The notes beneath the pieces were generated by a model. That model was not told where the DNA came from and did no database searches. It was given only the letters and a program-made list of their open reading frames with translations. From Brevibacterium sp. HMSC07C04 (lineage in GTDB: Bacteria; Actinomycetota; Actinomycetes; Actinomycetales; Brevibacteriaceae), in contig NZ_KV823248.1 in assembly GCF_001815905.1 (NCBI RefSeq), positions 1-50,584 on the forward strand: DNA of 50,584 bases, given 5' to 3'. This document shows positions 34,024-44,616 of this stretch, piece by piece (positions within the stretch are counted from its first letter, which is position 1; every line of letters begins with the position of its first letter). Made by a program: the position numbers and the translations under genes.

Positions 34024-34466
34024 TCCTCTTTCTCCTGATCTCCGGGTGCAGCGGGCGTACCCGCGCTATAGGCCTGTTTGACGTAGGCGGTGGCTTCGCG
34101 GTCAATCCGCCGGCCCCAGTACACGCCGACGGCCCACATAGTGCCGAAGACGGCTGCGACGACGGCAAGACCGCCCAAAACAATACCGCTTGCCAGTATG
34201 AGCAGCTGAATCATCCACCCCAGCGCAATCCCGAGGCCTTTCTGGCCGGCCTTCTTCGGCAAGGTCACCGTCGCGGTGATGCACAGAGCGCCGAGCACCA
34301 CGGCCCCTGCAACAAGCCAGCCGAACGGCAGCGGCTGAAGCCCGTAGCCGACCAGCAGGGCGAAGTAGACGATGATCGCCTCGGAAATGAGAACGGTCCC
34401 ACCGAGAATCGGCAGCTTCGACTTCAGCGGAAGCTGTGGAAGTTCAGCAGGGGTCTCCTGCGTCAT
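34020..34466 (-). CDS. DUF4233 membrane protein
   Basis: A 148-residue protein with four hydrophobic helices (about residues 20-42, 46-66, 78-95 and 98-118) and a Glu-rich tail, recognisable as DUF4233 by sequence type and by its fixed position between folC and ndk in Actinomycetota. Function is unknown. It overlaps both neighbours by 4 nt, so all three are translated together. Confidence 0.85.
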   Translation of the reverse strand: MTQETPAELPQLPLKSKLPILGGTVLISEAIIVYFALLVGYGLQPLPFGWLVAGAVVLGALCITATVTLPKKAGQKGLGIALGWMIQLLILASGIVLGGLAVVAAVFGTMWAVGVYWGRRIDREATAYVKQAYSAGTPAAPGDQEKEE

Positions 34467-35842
34467 TGAGCATCCTTTCGGCCCAGCAGGGTGCGGGCCT
34501 CGGCAACGGTTGACAGCGAACCGGTCACAACAATTCCCGTGCTGCGCTCAGGGTCATCAAGCGCAAGGTCAACGGCACGCATGAGCGCGTCGTTGAGGTT
34601 GTCGGTTCGGATGACATCGTCCGGGTCCCACCATTCTTCAGCGGCCTGCGCGAGCTTGTGGGAGCTCAGCGCGCGGGGGCTCTGGGCCTGCGACACGACG
34701 ATCCTGCCCGCGGTGCGGTAGATGTGCTCCAAAAGCCCGTGCACGTCTTTGTCTTCGTACACTGCGACGACGGCTACGACGTCCGAGAAATCGAAGGAGT
34801 CTGCCAGCGCTTCCCTCAGAGCTTCTGCAGCGTCTGGGTTGTGGGCGCCGTCGACGACGATCGTCGGATCGGAGCGCATAACCTCCATGCGACCCGGCGA
34901 TGTGACGGTGCTCAGCCCGGTGCCGATCGTGTCCGTGTTCAGAGGTTTGTCCTCCGTGCCGAGGAACTGTTCGACGATTGCGACTGCAGCGGCGGCGTTG
35001 TCGACCTGGTGGCGGCCCAGCAGCGGTAGGAACAGATCGCTGTAGACGTCATAGGCCCCGCGCATGGTGAAAAGCTGTCCGTCAACGGCCTGTTTGGCTT
35101 CGAGGACTTCGAACTCGCGGCCGAACCAGCGCCCGGTGAGCCCGCGGTCGGCCAGCTGACGTTCGAGCTCGGCTGCCGCCTCGTCGTCCTGGCTGCCGAT
35201 GACAGCCGAGGGCGTCGGCGCTGGGCTGTCGTCCTGCGTCCTGTCGAGGATCCCGGCCTTTGCGGCGGCGATTTCGGTCAGGGTGTCTCCGAGGAACACC
35301 TGGTGATCCAGGCTGATGTGGGTGAAGCCGCAGACGTCGGCGTCAGCCACATTGGTTGAGTCCCATTGACCGCCCATCCCGACCTCGAGCACGAAGACGT
35401 CGACGGGGGCGTCAGCGAATACGGCGAACGCGAGCACGGTCAGCGCTTCAAAATATGTGAGCGTCGGTCGCCCGTCTCCTGTCAGTTCGGCGTCGACGAT
35501 GTCGAGAAACGGGCGGATTTCGCCGAATACTCGCACGAATTCGTCGTCGGCAACCGGGGCGCCGTCGACTGCGATCCGCTCTGTGACGGAGTGCAGGTGG
35601 GGGCTGGAGAACCGGCCGACGCGCAGATCGTGTGCGCTCAGCAGCGCATCGACCATGCGGACCGTTGAGGTTTTGCCGTTTGTTCCGGCGACCATGATGA
35701 CCGGGGCTGCCCGGTGGATGTCGCCGAGCAGCTGGCACACCCGCAGGGTGGCGTCCAGGCGCAGTTCGATCTCGGTTTCGCCCGCCCGGGCCTGCAGCGC
35801 GGCTTCGGCCAGCTGCAGGCCCGTCGGTTCGGGATTCGTCAT
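34463..35842 (-). CDS. folC: Folylpolyglutamate synthase / dihydrofolate synthase
   Basis: A Mur-ligase-fold enzyme of 459 aa. It adds glutamate to dihydropteroate and to reduced folates using ATP. The P-loop is [16 protein letters not shown] (near 53-68). [14 protein letters not shown] and [14 protein letters not shown] follow, and the C-terminal domain contains [12 protein letters not shown]. Length and motifs are normal. Overlaps of 4 nt with ileS and the DUF4233 gene place it in the T-box-led ileS operon, so its translation may indirectly respond to isoleucine supply. Confidence 0.96.
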   Translation of the reverse strand: MTNPEPTGLQLAEAALQARAGETEIELRLDATLRVCQLLGDIHRAAPVIMVAGTNGKTSTVRMVDALLSAHDLRVGRFSSPHLHSVTERIAVDGAPVADDEFVRVFGEIRPFLDIVDAELTGDGRPTLTYFEALTVLAFAVFADAPVDVFVLEVGMGGQWDSTNVADADVCGFTHISLDHQVFLGDTLTEIAAAKAGILDRTQDDSPAPTPSAVIGSQDDEAAAELERQLADRGLTGRWFGREFEVLEAKQAVDGQLFTMRGAYDVYSDLFLPLLGRHQVDNAAAAVAIVEQFLGTEDKPLNTDTIGTGLSTVTSPGRMEVMRSDPTIVVDGAHNPDAAEALREALADSFDFSDVVAVVAVYEDKDVHGLLEHIYRTAGRIVVSQAQSPRALSSHKLAQAAEEWWDPDDVIRTDNLNDALMRAVDLALDDPERSTGIVVTGSLSTVAEARTLLGRKDAQ

Positions 35843-38800
35843 GCGTGCTTCTCCACGCGAACGGCGGCACCTTCGGCGAGCTCAGCGGCTTGAAACACCT
35901 GTCCTTCGCCGAGCGGCTCCTGGGTGATCCGCAGGGTTTCGGCCAGGGTTTCCTTCGCAATGAGGTCGCTGTAGCCGCTCAGCGCTTCCGCGGCTTCGGC
36001 TGGAACGCTGACTGTCACATCGATGCGGTCTGAGACGTGCAGGTCGAGTTCCTTGCGGGCGCTCTGGATGGCGCGGATGGTGTCGCGCGCCTGGCCTTCT
36101 GCCCGCAGTTCGTCAGTCACAACCGTGTCGAGTGCCACGAAGCCCGATTCCGTGGGCGCCAGAACAATGCCGTCCTGACCGGATTCTGCGACGTCCTCGA
36201 GGGTGTATTCGCCTTCCTGCAGCTCAATGCCCCCGGCGGTGACGACACCGTCGCTGACCGACCAGCCGCCGGACTTGGAGCCCTTGATGGCGGCCTGGAC
36301 GTTCTTGCCCAGGCGCGGACCGGCCGCACGGGCGTTGACGGTGAGCTTCTGTTCGAGTTTGAAGCCTGCCTCTTCTGCCTTTTCAACAGGCATGACGACG
36401 ACTTCGCGAACATTGAGTTCGTCGGCGATGATCGACGTGAATTCTTCGCCCAGCTCAACATCTGTGGCGACGGTCAGGCGGGCCAGGGGCAGGCGCACGC
36501 GCAGCTTTTCCGCCTTGCGCAGGCTCGAACCGACCGAGCAGATCGACCGGGTGAGGTCCATTGCCCTGACCAGTTCAGGATCGGCTTCGAACAGCGAGCT
36601 GTCCGGGTAGTCAGCCAGGTGGACCGAGCGTTCGCCCGTCAGACCGCGATAGATCTCTTCGATCGTGAACGGCAGCAGCGGAGCGGCAACCTTGAGGAAC
36701 GCCTCGAAGCAGGTGTAGAAGACATCGAAGGTTTCGTGTGTCTGCTCCGTTCCTTCCCAGAAGCGGCGCCGGGAGCGGCGGACGTACCAGTTGGTGAGCA
36801 TGTCCAGGTGTTCGCGGAACAGCCCGCATGCACTCCACAGATCGTACTCGTCCATGTGCTTGGCGAAGCTGTCGATGAAGTCGCGTGTCTTCGCCAGCAG
36901 GTACTGGTCGAGCACCTGCGAGGACTGATAGCGGTGGCCTGCCCGGTAGCCGGAACCGGATTTCCCTTCGGCGGGTGTTTCGCCTGGAGCATCTGCCGTG
37001 TTGGAGTACGTGGCGAAGAAGTGCCAGGCATTCCACGCCGGCAGGATGATCTGGCGTACGGAGTCGCGGATGCCCTGCTCGGTGACGATGAGGTTGCCGC
37101 CGCGCAGCACGGGGCTGGACATGAGGAACCAGCGCATGGCGTCGGATCCATCGCGCTCGAACACTTCGTTGACGTCCGGGTAGTTGCGCAGCGACTTCGA
37201 CATCTTGTTGCCGTCGGAGCCCAGGACGATGCCGTGGCAGATGACATCGCGGAATGCGGGCTTGTCGAACAGCGCCGACGCCAGAATGTGCAGCGTGTAG
37301 AACCACCCGCGGGTCTGCCCGATGTACTCGACGATGAAGTCCGCCGGGTAGTGGTTGTCGAACCATTCCTTATTGTCAAACGGGTAGTGCACCTGTCCGT
37401 AGGGCATAGAACCGGAGTCGAACCACACGTCGAGGATGTCCTCCACGCGGCGCATGGTGGACTTGCCGGTCGGATCGTCCGGGTTGGGCCGGGTCAGCTC
37501 GTCGATGAAGGGTCGGTGCAGGTCCGGCTGGCCGTCGTGGTTCAGCGGCAGACGGCCGAAGTCGCGCTCGATCTCCTCAAAGCTGCCGTAGACGTCAATG
37601 CGGGGGTAGTCGGGGTTGTCCGACTTCCACACCGGCACGGGGCTGCCCCAGAAGCGGTTGCGCGTGATCGACCAGTCGCGCGCGTTTTCCAGCCATTTTC
37701 CGAACTGACCGTGCTTGACGTTGTCAGGCGCCCAGTTGATCAGCTCGTTGTTGGCAAGCATCCGGTCTTTGAACTCGGTGACGCTGACAAACCACGAGGA
37801 CACGCCCTTATAGATGAGCGGATTGCGGCATCGCCAGCAGTGCGGATACGAGTGGTTGTAGGTTTCGTGCCGCACCAGGACGGTGCCGTCGGTGACGGAG
37901 CCGGTGTCGCCTTCACCGGCCGTGGCCTTTTTGAGGTGGCGGATGATCTTGGGGTTGGCGTCGAATACGAGATCGCCGACGTAGTCGACTGCCGGGGCGG
38001 TGAAGCGTCCGTCGGGGCCCACGGGCATGACAGCTTCGATTCCCGCGGCTTGCGTGACAACGTAGTCGTCCTCACCGAAGGCGCCTGCGGTGTGCACGAG
38101 TCCCGTACCGTCACTCGTGGTGACGAAGTCGCCGTCGAGGATGCGGAAAGCGTTGTCGTGGTCGGCAAAGTAGCCAAACGGCGGAGCGTAGGTGTGACCC
38201 AGCAGGTCAGAGCCTTTGAGTTCGGCAACAACCGTCGGCTCTTCGCCGAGTTCGCGGGCGTATGCGGCCAGGCGCTCCTTGGCGATGACGTAGCGCTGCG
38301 TGCTGCCGGTGGGCCCGTCGGATTCGACGACGAAGTAGTCGATGTCCGCTCCGACGACGACCGCGAGGTTAGACGGAAGCGTCCACGGAGTGGTCGTCCA
38401 GATGAGGAAGCGGGCGTCTTTCAGCGTCGAGTCGGCCAGTGGGCCGGACGTGCAGCGAAGACCGACGGTGACAGCCGGGTCCTGCCGGTCTTTGTAGACG
38501 TCGTCGTCCATGCGCAGTTCGTGGTTCGACAGCGGGGTTTCGTCTGACCAGCAGTAGGGCAGAACTCGGAAGCCCTCGTAGATCAGTCCCTTGTCGTAGA
38601 GCGTCTTGAAGACCCACAGGACGGACTCCATAAACGTGGGGTTGAGCGTCTTGTAGTCGTTTTCAAAGTCCACCCAGCGGCCCATGCGACCGACGTACTC
38701 TTCCCATTCGTCGGTGTATTTGAGCACCGATTCCCGGGCTGCGGCATTGAACTTGTCAATGCCCATGTCAAGGATTTCGTCTTTGGTCTTCAGCCCCAGC

Positions 38801-39141
38801 TGGCGCATGGCCTCAAGCTCAGCGGGCAGCCCGTGGGTGTCCCAGCCGAAGCGGCGCTCCACGCGCTTGCCCCGCATGGTCTGGTAGCGCGGTACGACGT
38901 CTTTGACGTAGCTGGTCAGCAAGTGCCCGTAGTGCGGCAGGCCGTTGGCGAAGGGAGGGCCGTCGTAGAAGACGAATTCGTTTTCGCCGTTTTTGCCGGC
39001 ATCGCGGTTGTCAATGGATTCCTGGAAGATGCTGTTGTCGTTCCAGAACTTCAGAACGTCCTTTTCCAGGGCCGGGAAGTCCGGGCTGGAGGACATGCCG
39101 AAAGCAGAGGTCGTCTGCTTGGGATAGATGTTCTCAGTCAT
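35839..39141 (-). CDS. ileS: Isoleucyl-tRNA synthetase (type 2-like)
   Basis: Charges tRNA-Ile; 1100 aa. The class I signature is HYGH (residues 70-73, in [14 protein letters not shown]) and the second is NKMSKSLRN. An editing domain lies between them, with [23 protein letters not shown]. The C-terminal part contains the anticodon-binding domain and an extension after it. Length and the HYGH form fit the eukaryote-like IleRS2 clade, common in Actinomycetota and less sensitive to mupirocin. ATG at 39141 follows AAAGGACG, the ribosome site sequestered by the T-box leader. It overlaps folC by 4 nt. Confidence 0.97.
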   Translation of the reverse strand: MTENIYPKQTTSAFGMSSSPDFPALEKDVLKFWNDNSIFQESIDNRDAGKNGENEFVFYDGPPFANGLPHYGHLLTSYVKDVVPRYQTMRGKRVERRFGWDTHGLPAELEAMRQLGLKTKDEILDMGIDKFNAAARESVLKYTDEWEEYVGRMGRWVDFENDYKTLNPTFMESVLWVFKTLYDKGLIYEGFRVLPYCWSDETPLSNHELRMDDDVYKDRQDPAVTVGLRCTSGPLADSTLKDARFLIWTTTPWTLPSNLAVVVGADIDYFVVESDGPTGSTQRYVIAKERLAAYARELGEEPTVVAELKGSDLLGHTYAPPFGYFADHDNAFRILDGDFVTTSDGTGLVHTAGAFGEDDYVVTQAAGIEAVMPVGPDGRFTAPAVDYVGDLVFDANPKIIRHLKKATAGEGDTGSVTDGTVLVRHETYNHSYPHCWRCRNPLIYKGVSSWFVSVTEFKDRMLANNELINWAPDNVKHGQFGKWLENARDWSITRNRFWGSPVPVWKSDNPDYPRIDVYGSFEEIERDFGRLPLNHDGQPDLHRPFIDELTRPNPDDPTGKSTMRRVEDILDVWFDSGSMPYGQVHYPFDNKEWFDNHYPADFIVEYIGQTRGWFYTLHILASALFDKPAFRDVICHGIVLGSDGNKMSKSLRNYPDVNEVFERDGSDAMRWFLMSSPVLRGGNLIVTEQGIRDSVRQIILPAWNAWHFFATYSNTADAPGETPAEGKSGSGYRAGHRYQSSQVLDQYLLAKTRDFIDSFAKHMDEYDLWSACGLFREHLDMLTNWYVRRSRRRFWEGTEQTHETFDVFYTCFEAFLKVAAPLLPFTIEEIYRGLTGERSVHLADYPDSSLFEADPELVRAMDLTRSICSVGSSLRKAEKLRVRLPLARLTVATDVELGEEFTSIIADELNVREVVVMPVEKAEEAGFKLEQKLTVNARAAGPRLGKNVQAAIKGSKSGGWSVSDGVVTAGGIELQEGEYTLEDVAESGQDGIVLAPTESGFVALDTVVTDELRAEGQARDTIRAIQSARKELDLHVSDRIDVTVSVPAEAAEALSGYSDLIAKETLAETLRITQEPLGEGQVFQAAELAEGAAVRVEKHA

Positions 39142-39144
39142 GAG

Positions 39145-39385
39145 CGTCCTTTATTCGCGGGTCCGGCGGCACCGAACCCGTTTACGGTTTCATCCGTGCG
39201 AGGACGACTGCCCGAAGGCTGCCGCGGTACCACCCCGCTTATCCGCTGACGCGGATCGCTCAAAGGCTGTGACGGGCCCACCCGTCCGGTTCTACTGGGC
39301 CTGAAGCTCACGAGGCGAAGCTCGCCTGAGCTGTGCAGGCTTTTCTTCCGGATGCTCCCCGGTGATAGCCGGATCAACGCAGGTC
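39145..39385 (-). promoter_or_regulatory. T-box riboswitch of ileS (ultrashort stem I, translational)
   Basis: Read on the minus strand, the leader carries the T-box core GGGGTGGTACCGCGG (39236-39222). A tiny specifier hairpin is CCGG-CTATCA-CCGG (39372-39359), whose loop holds the isoleucine codon ATC (39366-39364). Further hairpins follow. CGTCCT (39206-39201) is complementary to the ribosome site AGGACG (39150-39145). This suggests that uncharged tRNA-Ile frees the ribosome site rather than preventing termination. TAAGAT (39393-39388) is a likely -10 just after the upstream gene. The layout matches the ileS T-boxes known from Actinomycetota. Confidence 0.9.
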
Positions 39386-39420
39386 TGATCTTACCCCACT
39401 GCGAATGCTGCCGAAGTCGC

Positions 39421-40173
39421 TCACAGCCCCGCGTTGCGCGCCACCTTGTGCTGAGCTGCCTGGGCGATCGGCCGCAGCACCATGAGGTCGACATTGACGT
39501 GATGCGGTCGGGTCAGGCTCCACACGACGGCATCGGCGATGTCGTCTTCCGTCAGCGGGTTCTCTACGCCTTCGTAGACGGTGTCGGCGGCTTCCTGCGA
39601 ACCCATTCGCTTCAGTGAGAACTCCGGTGTTGCGACCATGCCCGGCGCGATCTCCATCACCCGAACCGGACGACCGGCCAGCTCGAGTCGCAGAGTGCCT
39701 GCCACCGCATGAACGCCGTGCTTAGATGCTACGTAGCCTCCACCGCCTTCGTACTGGATGAGCCCGGCGGTCGAGCCCATGAGCAGGATGTCCCCGCGCC
39801 CGCTTGCTTCCAGGGCCGGCAGGAACGCACGCACGCTGCGCAGAATGCCGAGCACGTTGATGTTGTACTCCTGCGCCCAGCTGTCCGGTGAGGCGTTTTC
39901 GACCCAGTCGTTGCCGATAGCCAGACCGGCATTGGCCACCAGGGCGTGCACTGGGCCTTCGGCAGTGATTCTCTCAGCCGCGGCAACAACCGAAGCGCCG
40001 TCGGCTACATCGCAGACCTGATAGTCACACCCGGTCTTCGCAGCCAGCTCTCGCAGGCGATCTTCGCGACGGGCCAGGGCGACAACGCTCCAGCCGAGTT
40101 CTGTGAGCTTCTCCACGGTCGAAGCTCCGATTCCCGAACTCGCTCCTGTCACAACCGCGCGCAGTTGACTCAT
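39421..40173 (-). CDS. Short-chain dehydrogenase/reductase
   Basis: A classical SDR of 250 aa, NAD(P)-dependent. The cofactor motif TGASSGIG is at residues 9-16, with Arg residues soon after beta-2 (LARREDR) that favour NADP. NAG is seen in VANAGLA. The catalytic Ser is in MGSTAG and Tyr/Lys in YVASK. PGMV follows. It is closest in feel to YdfG/serine-type dehydrogenases of the same fold, but the substrate is unknown. It lies directly upstream of the ileS T-box on the same strand and is divergent from valS. Confidence 0.9.
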   Translation of the reverse strand: MSQLRAVVTGASSGIGASTVEKLTELGWSVVALARREDRLRELAAKTGCDYQVCDVADGASVVAAAERITAEGPVHALVANAGLAIGNDWVENASPDSWAQEYNINVLGILRSVRAFLPALEASGRGDILLMGSTAGLIQYEGGGGYVASKHGVHAVAGTLRLELAGRPVRVMEIAPGMVATPEFSLKRMGSQEAADTVYEGVENPLTEDDIADAVVWSLTRPHHVNVDLMVLRPIAQAAQHKVARNAGL

Positions 40174-40193
40174 AGCTTCCCCTCTCAGCTTCC

Positions 40194-40210
40194 GGCCCGC
40201 TCAGCGGGCC
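40194..40210. other. Perfect 7-bp palindrome in the SDR leader
   Basis: GGCCCGC-TCA-GCGGGCC lies between valS and the SDR gene. A TACAGT hexamer on the minus strand (40226-40221) could be the -10 of the SDR gene, which would put this hairpin in its 5' leader. It may be an operator or a leader hairpin; no further evidence is visible. Confidence 0.35.
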
Positions 40211-40323
40211 CCGCCCGATTACTGTAGTTGAGAAATGGCGCCGAGCACCCGCCAAGCTCAGCGGCACCTCGCGCCCGGGGACCGCACAGAACAGCCCCGG
40301 GCCCAATCCCCGCCGCGGTCTGG

Positions 40324-40329
40324 GACAAT
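40324..40329 (+). promoter_or_regulatory. Possible -10 element of a leaderless mRNA (valS)
   Basis: GACAAT ends 6 nt before the valS ATG at 40336. No Shine-Dalgarno sequence lies between them, consistent with a leaderless transcript. Confidence 0.45.
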
Positions 40330-40335
40330 GACGCT

Positions 40336-42990
40336 ATGGATTTTGGTTCTCGCACACATGACTCGGTGCATTTGCCTGACAAGCCCGCCCTCGAAGGTCT
40401 CCAAGAAAAATGGGACGCACGCTGGGCGGAAGAGCAAACATACGCCTTCGACCGCGACACGACGCGCGAGGAGGTCTACTCGATCGACACTCCCCCGCCG
40501 ACGGCGTCGGGATCACTGCACGTCGGCCACGTGTTCTCCTACACCCAGACCGATGTTCTGGCCCGCTACAAGCGGATGACCGGCAGAAACGTCTTCTACC
40601 CGCTGGGATGGGACGACAACGGACTGCCCACAGAACGCCGCGTGCAGAACTACTACGGCGTCACCTGCGACCCGTCCCTGCCCTACGAGGGCGACGACTT
40701 CGAACTGCCGACCAAGGTCCCGCGCAATCCGCGCGACTTCAAACACGTATCGCGCCAAAAGTTCATCGAGCTGTGCCTCGAACTGTCCGGCGAAGACGAA
40801 AAGATATTCGAAGACCTGTTCCGCAAGGTCGGCCTGTCAGTCGACTGGAAGCACTCCTACCGGACGATTGACGCTCACTCCCGCGAAGTCTCGCAGCGGG
40901 CATTCCTCGACGAACTCGCCCGCGGCCAGGCATATTCACAAGACGCACCCACCATGTGGGACGTCACATTCGGCACCGCGGTCGCCCAGGCTGAACTGGA
41001 AGACCGCGAACGCGAAGGCGCGTATCACAAGGTCACCTTCTTCCCCGCCGGACCCGACGGTCTTGCCGACACCTCGGAAGAGCCCATCGTGATCGTCACA
41101 TCACGCCCCGAGCTCATTCCCGCCGTGGTCGCCCTCGTAGCCCACCCGGATGACGAACGCTACAAAGACAAGTTCGGCACGAAGTACACATCACCCATCT
41201 TCGGTGTGGAAGTTGAAGTCCGCGCCCACGAACTCGCCCAGTCTGACAAGGGCACCGGCATTGCCATGGTGTGTACGTTCGGCGATCTCACCGACGTCAC
41301 ATGGTGGCGCGAGCTCGAACTGCCTCTGCGCGCAGTAGTCAACCGCGCCGGCCGTCTCGAACTTGAAACCCCCGAATGGATTGCAGACTCCGCCAAGGCC
41401 GACGCCGCCGAGCAGTACCAGAAGCTGGCCGGCATGACGACCTTCACGGCACGCAAGACGATTGTCGAACTGCTCGAAGAGTCCGGCGACCTCATTGAGG
41501 CTCCGCAGCCGATCACCCACCCCGTGCCGTTCTACGAGCGCGGCGAGAAGCCGCTCGAGGTCGTCACCAGCCGCCAGTGGTACATCCGCAACGGCGGCCG
41601 CTCTGCCGAGCTTCGCGATGACCTCATTACCCGCGGCCGCGAACTTAGGTGGCTGCCCGGCTTCATGCGCGCCCGCTACGAAAACTGGGTCGAAGGCCTC
41701 AACGGCGACTGGCTGGTCTCCCGTCAGCGCTATTTCGGTGTGCCCATCCCGCTGTGGTACCGCTTGGACGCCGAGGGCAATCCCGACTACGACAACCCGA
41801 TTGTTCCGGACTCGGAGTCCCTGCCGGTCGACCCGCTGCAGGAGACACCCGAGGGCTTCAGTCCAGAACAGCGCGACCAGCCCGGCGGCTTCATGGGCGA
41901 ACCGGATGTTCTCGACACCTGGGCCACATCCTCACTCACCCCGCAGATCGTCGGCGGATGGAACACTGACGACGACCTCTTCAGCAAGGTCTTCCCGTTC
42001 GATCTGCGACCGCAGGGGCACGACATCATCCGCACGTGGCTGTTCTCCACGGTCGTGCGGGCCAATGCGCTCAACGACTCCGTTCCGTGGTCGCACACTG
42101 CCCTGTCGGGCTGGATCCTCGACCCGGACCGCAAGAAGATGTCGAAGTCTAAGGGCAATGTCGTTGTGCCCTCGGACATTCTGGCGGAAAACAAGCCCGG
42201 CTTCGGTCCGGATGCCGTCCGCTACTGGGCGTCGTCGGCGCGCTTGGGGGTCGACACCGCCTACGACGTATCCCAAATGCAGATTGGCCGCCGCTTGGCC
42301 ATGAAGATCCTCAACGCGTCGAAGTTCGCTCTGGCCCAGGGCGTCCACTCCGGTCATGTGGGCCAGCTTGAGGATGTCATCAATCCGCTGGACAAGGCCC
42401 TGCTGACGGCATTGTCGAAGACAGTCAACAGGGCCGGCAAGTTCTTTGAGGACTACGACTACGCGCACGCCCTCATGGAAGCTGAGTCCTTCTTCTGGGA
42501 GTTCACCGACGACTACGTTGAGCTCATCAAGGACCGTTCCTACGGTGCGGCAGGGCAAGAACAGCAGCGCTCAGCACATGTCACCCTGGCCACCGCACTG
42601 GAGACTTCCCTGCGCCTGTTCGCACCTTTCATGCCGTTCGTAACGGAGGAAGTGTGGAGCTGGTGGCAGGAAGGCTCGGTGCACGCTCAGGCATGGCCGG
42701 CACCTGGCAGCGTCCCGGAACAGGACGACGCAGGCGAATTCTTGGAGACAGTCTCACAGGCGCTCTCGGAAATTCGCCGGACCAAGACAGAGGCCAAGGT
42801 GTCTCAGCGCACCGAGATCGTCAAGGCCACTCTGCGCGCACCCCAGGCTGACATCGACACGATTGCCGCAGCCCAGAGCGACCTGCAGGCCGCCGGCCGC
42901 GTAGCCGATCTCGTCCTCGAAGTCGCCGCAGATGCAGAAGGCCCACGCGTTGCCGATGTCGAATTCGCACCGGCTGCAGACAAGAAGTAG
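40336..42990 (+). CDS. valS: Valyl-tRNA synthetase
   Basis: Charges tRNA-Val; 884 aa from the ATG at 40336. Class I signatures are HVGH (residues 62-65, in TASGSLHVGH) and KKMSKSKGN (near 600). The text GWDDNGLPTERRVQNYYGVTCDPSLPY marks the alternative, archaeal-like ValRS type found in some Actinomycetota and alphaproteobacteria rather than the E. coli type. An editing domain and an anticodon-binding domain are present, and a short C-terminal tail. In-frame sequence extends upstream to 40228, but low conservation and the -10 position argue for 40336. It is monocistronic and ends at a terminator convergent with clpX. Confidence 0.95.
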   Translation: MDFGSRTHDSVHLPDKPALEGLQEKWDARWAEEQTYAFDRDTTREEVYSIDTPPPTASGSLHVGHVFSYTQTDVLARYKRMTGRNVFYPLGWDDNGLPTERRVQNYYGVTCDPSLPYEGDDFELPTKVPRNPRDFKHVSRQKFIELCLELSGEDEKIFEDLFRKVGLSVDWKHSYRTIDAHSREVSQRAFLDELARGQAYSQDAPTMWDVTFGTAVAQAELEDREREGAYHKVTFFPAGPDGLADTSEEPIVIVTSRPELIPAVVALVAHPDDERYKDKFGTKYTSPIFGVEVEVRAHELAQSDKGTGIAMVCTFGDLTDVTWWRELELPLRAVVNRAGRLELETPEWIADSAKADAAEQYQKLAGMTTFTARKTIVELLEESGDLIEAPQPITHPVPFYERGEKPLEVVTSRQWYIRNGGRSAELRDDLITRGRELRWLPGFMRARYENWVEGLNGDWLVSRQRYFGVPIPLWYRLDAEGNPDYDNPIVPDSESLPVDPLQETPEGFSPEQRDQPGGFMGEPDVLDTWATSSLTPQIVGGWNTDDDLFSKVFPFDLRPQGHDIIRTWLFSTVVRANALNDSVPWSHTALSGWILDPDRKKMSKSKGNVVVPSDILAENKPGFGPDAVRYWASSARLGVDTAYDVSQMQIGRRLAMKILNASKFALAQGVHSGHVGQLEDVINPLDKALLTALSKTVNRAGKFFEDYDYAHALMEAESFFWEFTDDYVELIKDRSYGAAGQEQQRSAHVTLATALETSLRLFAPFMPFVTEEVWSWWQEGSVHAQAWPAPGSVPEQDDAGEFLETVSQALSEIRRTKTEAKVSQRTEIVKATLRAPQADIDTIAAAQSDLQAAGRVADLVLEVAADAEGPRVADVEFAPAADKK

Positions 42991-43006
42991 CGACTTCTGA
43001 ATGCGC

Positions 43007-43042
43007 AGAGCGCGCCGCTTGAAGCGGCGCGCTCTTGTGTTT
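43007..43042 (+). terminator. Terminator after valS
   Basis: AGAGCGCGCCGCT (43007-43019) pairs perfectly with 43023-43035 around a 3-nt loop and is followed by TGTGTTTT. It is 17 bp past the valS stop and faces the convergent clpX. Confidence 0.85.
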
Positions 43043-43084
43043 TCTGCTGTTCGGGTTCTTCTGCTTTGTGTCAGCAGCTTTACG

Positions 43085-44356
43085 TCAGGCGGTCTTCCTT
43101 CGCTGCTGGCCAGACTGTTTGTGTGGGACGAGGGTGGGAGCAGCGTTCTCTTCGACTGTTTCGCGGGTGACGAGCACCTTGGCGATGTCATCGCGGCTGG
43201 GCAGATCGAACATGACCGGCTGCAGGACTTCTTCCATGATCGAACGCAGTCCTCGCGCACCGGTCCCCCGCAGCAGCGCGAGGTCTGCAATGGACTCAAG
43301 CGCTTCAGATGAGAACTCCAGTTCCACACCGTCGTAGGAGAACATCGCCTGGTACTGCTTGACGAGCGCGTTCTTCGGTTCCGAAAGGATGGTGACGAGC
43401 GATTCGCGGTCGAGATCTCCCACCGCGGTCAGAACGGGCAGACGACCGATGAATTCGGGAATGAGCCCGAACTTGAGGAGATCCTCGGGCTGCATTTCTG
43501 CGTAGAGGTCGATTTCGTCGTCTTTTGAGTGGATCGGCGCCCCAAAGCCAACGCCGTGGCGGCCCTTGCGCGCAGCTACGATCTCTTCCATTCCGGCAAA
43601 TGCGCCGGCGACGATGAACAGGACATTCGTCGTGTCGATCTGAATGAAGTCCTGCTGCGGGTGCTTGCGTCCGCCCTGCGGCGGCACGGAGGCGACGGTG
43701 CCTTCGAGAATCTTCAGAAGTGCCTGCTGAACGCCCTCACCGGAAACGTCGCGTGTGATCGACGGGTTTTCAGACTTCCGCGAGATTTTGTCGATTTCGT
43801 CGATGTAGATGATGCCCTTCTGGGCACGTTCGACGTCGAAGTCCGCCGCCTGAATGAGCTTGAGCAGAATGTTCTCGACGTCTTCGCCGACATAGCCGGC
43901 TTCAGTCAGCGCCGTGGCGTCGGCTACCGCGAAGGGAACGTTGAGCATCCGTGCGAGCGTCTGCGCCAAATAGGTTTTGCCAGAGCCGGTAGGACCGACA
44001 AGGAGGATGTTCGACTTTGCGATTTCCACGCCGCCGTCGTTGCCCTTGCCGTCTTCCAAGGCGTTGATTCGCTTGTAGTGGTTGTACACGGCCACGGCCA
44101 ATGACCGCTTGGCGGCATCCTGGCCGACAACGTACTCGTCGAGGTGGCTGTAGATTTCGTGTGGTTTGGGCAGTTCGAGCTTCTCAGCAGGCGCGTCTGG
44201 CTGGCCGAGTTCTTCTTCGATGATTTCGTTGCACAGGCCAATGCACTCGTCGCAGATGTAGACGCCTGGCCCGGCGATGAGTTTGCGGACCTGCTTCTGC
44301 GATTTGCCGCAGAAGTTGCACTTGAGGAGCTCTGCTCCCTCACTGCTGCGAGCCAT
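43085..44356 (-). CDS. clpX: ClpX, ATPase subunit of ClpXP protease
   Basis: An AAA+ unfoldase of 423 aa that recognises tagged or folded substrates and feeds them to ClpP. The N-terminal zinc-binding domain has Cys13, Cys16, Cys35 and Cys38. Walker A is GPTGSGKT (121-128), Walker B is IIYIDEID and the RKH-type loops follow. An IGF-like loop that docks to ClpP is expected near residue 270; here [10 protein letters not shown] follows it. It lies downstream of clpP1P2 on the same strand, but about 260 bp away with a terminator between, so it has its own promoter. Confidence 0.97.
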   Translation of the reverse strand: MARSSEGAELLKCNFCGKSQKQVRKLIAGPGVYICDECIGLCNEIIEEELGQPDAPAEKLELPKPHEIYSHLDEYVVGQDAAKRSLAVAVYNHYKRINALEDGKGNDGGVEIAKSNILLVGPTGSGKTYLAQTLARMLNVPFAVADATALTEAGYVGEDVENILLKLIQAADFDVERAQKGIIYIDEIDKISRKSENPSITRDVSGEGVQQALLKILEGTVASVPPQGGRKHPQQDFIQIDTTNVLFIVAGAFAGMEEIVAARKGRHGVGFGAPIHSKDDEIDLYAEMQPEDLLKFGLIPEFIGRLPVLTAVGDLDRESLVTILSEPKNALVKQYQAMFSYDGVELEFSSEALESIADLALLRGTGARGLRSIMEEVLQPVMFDLPSRDDIAKVLVTRETVEENAAPTLVPHKQSGQQRRKTA

Positions 44357-44552
44357 TCACACTGCCTTTCGCGCCCGGCCGTACCGGGAAGATCAGATTG
44401 CTGTACTAGTCGAGTCTTTCACACTGTGCGAGTATGCGCCGCGACCTCTGTCGCGTGTCGATGCCAGACCGGGTGCTGTCAGCCACAGGAGTTCGCGCTG
44501 CTTGCCTCACCGCATCTGCTGGCACAGCCGTCAGTACATCACAGACGCAAGA

Positions 44553-44577
44553 GGCCGTCGGGATTTCCCCGACGGCC
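44553..44577 (-). terminator. Terminator of the clpP pair
   Basis: GGCCGTCGGG (44553-44562) pairs with CCCGACGGCC (44568-44577). On the minus strand TCTTGCGTC follows, a weak T-rich tail. It lies 40 bp beyond the second clpP gene. Confidence 0.7.
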
Positions 44578-44616
44578 CCGTGCTGCAAGCAGCGCCTGTG
44601 CGCTCACATCCAGGGG

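Noticed and set aside
36037..38547. 836-codon open frame on the plus strand opposite ileS
   Set aside because: It follows from GC-rich codon bias of ileS; composition is unlike a protein family, there is no ribosome site, and ileS motifs prove the other strand codes.
39142..39420. Intergenic region before ileS as a rho-independent attenuator
   Set aside because: No stem followed by a T-run is present before the ATG, while an anti-Shine-Dalgarno pairing is; the T-box is therefore read as translational.
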